This document shows, in pieces, positions 38,915 through 39,296 of a stretch of 39,296 bases of DNA; within the stretch, counting starts at the first letter, position 1; the number at the start of each line of letters is the position of its first letter. Source of the DNA: Sphingomonas sanguinis. GTDB taxonomy: Bacteria > Pseudomonadota > Alphaproteobacteria > Sphingomonadales > Sphingomonadaceae. The position numbers were made by a program, and so were the translations under genes. Under the pieces are notes generated by a model that worked only from the letters and a program-made list of their open reading frames with translations, was not told where the DNA came from and made no database searches. The stretch spans positions 1-39,296 of the forward strand of contig NZ_LDTE01000002.1 in the NCBI RefSeq assembly GCF_001476905.1, read 5' to 3'.

Positions 38915-39296
38915 TCAAAGCCGACCGAACACCGCCTCGAACCCGGCGCGGTCGCCCGCCGCCAGCAGCCGGGCCTGTTCCAGCCAGCGGTCGCGCGCCA
39001 TGCGGCCCGAAAAGGCCCCCAGCTGCGCGTCGAGCGCCTGGGCCTGCGCTTCGCTGAGCGCGGCCATGTCGCCAACCGTGGTGATGCCGTGCTCGGCTAG
39101 CTTCTGGGTCAGCTTGGGGCCCAGGCCCTTGAGCAGCGTGATCGGCTGATCCTCGGGCCGGGTCGCATCGGCCGGAGCGGCGGAGGCTTCGGCGGCGGGG
39201 CTGGCGGCCATCGGTGCGGCGGCGGCGACCGGTTCGTCGTTCAGCGGTTCCTCGACCACCGCCGGTTCCTCGGGTGCCGCCGGGGCGGGCATGACC
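38915..39296 (-). CDS. Helix-hairpin-helix domain protein, C-terminal part (cut by window edge)
   Basis: The frame is open through the window end, so the true start is probably outside; an ATG at 39292 exists but lies in a low-complexity Ala/Pro/Glu linker (AAPEEPAVVEEPLNDEPVAA) that looks internal. The C-terminal domain is a helix-hairpin-helix: DQPITLLKGLGPKLTQKLAE followed by HGITTVGDMAALSEAQAQAL and a helix ending FEAVFGRL. Such domains occur at the end of membrane-anchored sphingomonad proteins and in complex I/L21-linked proteins, where the role is unclear. Non-specific nucleic-acid binding is the family default. Confidence 0.7.
   Translation of the reverse strand, partial: VMPAPAAPEEPAVVEEPLNDEPVAAAAPMAASPAAEASAAPADATRPEDQPITLLKGLGPKLTQKLAEHGITTVGDMAALSEAQAQALDAQLGAFSGRMARDRWLEQARLLAAGDRAGFEAVFGRL

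Noticed and set aside
1..39296. CRISPR array, tRNA, rRNA, integrase or transposase gene
   Set aside because: No regularly spaced direct repeats, no tRNA-like acceptor/T-loop sequences and no recombinase motifs were found on reading the window; a covariance-model search would be the firm test.

Overview
The window is a GC-rich chromosomal segment of an alphaproteobacterium, most likely a Sphingomonas or close sphingomonad. This rests on the gene content and order (flgBCDEFGHIJKL-motAB; rnd-lptC-lptA-lptB-rpoN; a glycine-rich double cold-shock protein) and on codon use strongly biased to G/C. No rRNA or tRNA gene was seen, so the genus is an inference.

Region 1 (1-10857, + strand) is one compact flagellar block: rod, hook, rings, hook-filament junction and stator. 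Genes overlap or lie a few bases apart. It is headed by a near-consensus sigma-54 promoter (131-145) with TTGCCGG inverted repeats upstream (27-76) that look like enhancer sites. The sigma-54 gene itself, rpoN, lies at 12701-14182.

Region 2 (10858-12235) holds a MucR/Ros-type regulator with an altered zinc-finger ligand set, then an AT-rich gap that ends in a strong terminator and probably encodes a small RNA. Region 3 (12236-16935, - strand) is the LPS-transport/rpoN operon with an RNase D-like exonuclease at its head. Region 4 (17011-20943) has the glycine-rich double cold-shock protein, a membrane GGDEF diguanylate cyclase, and an NTF2-like/TetR pair behind a palindromic operator.

Region 5 (20948-25684, - strand) is a tightly coupled run lgt-midA-GNAT-pgeF, followed by a cystathionine gamma-synthase family gene whose leader carries a dyad and a hairpin that covers the Shine-Dalgarno. 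Region 6 (25685-35747) contains two palindromic intergenic repeats, an orphan Tat-exported molybdenum hydroxylase subunit coupled to hemH, phbB, rpmB, tadA, an OmpA-like lipoprotein and a CNNM/CorC-type membrane protein.

Region 7 (35734-38261, - strand) is the most unusual part. It is a more AT-rich cassette with a DcrB/DUF1795 (Eag-type) chaperone and a class II prePAAR/PAAR effector whose C-terminal domain resembles a RelA/SpoT nucleotide pyrophosphokinase (Tas1-like). These are followed by an 80-aa orphan, the candidate immunity protein, and a small HD alarmone hydrolase. I read it as a type VI secretion effector-immunity module in which an enzyme that destroys the toxic nucleotide may be part of the protection. 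The window ends with a YecD-like isochorismatase-fold protein and the C-terminal part of a helix-hairpin-helix protein cut by the window edge.
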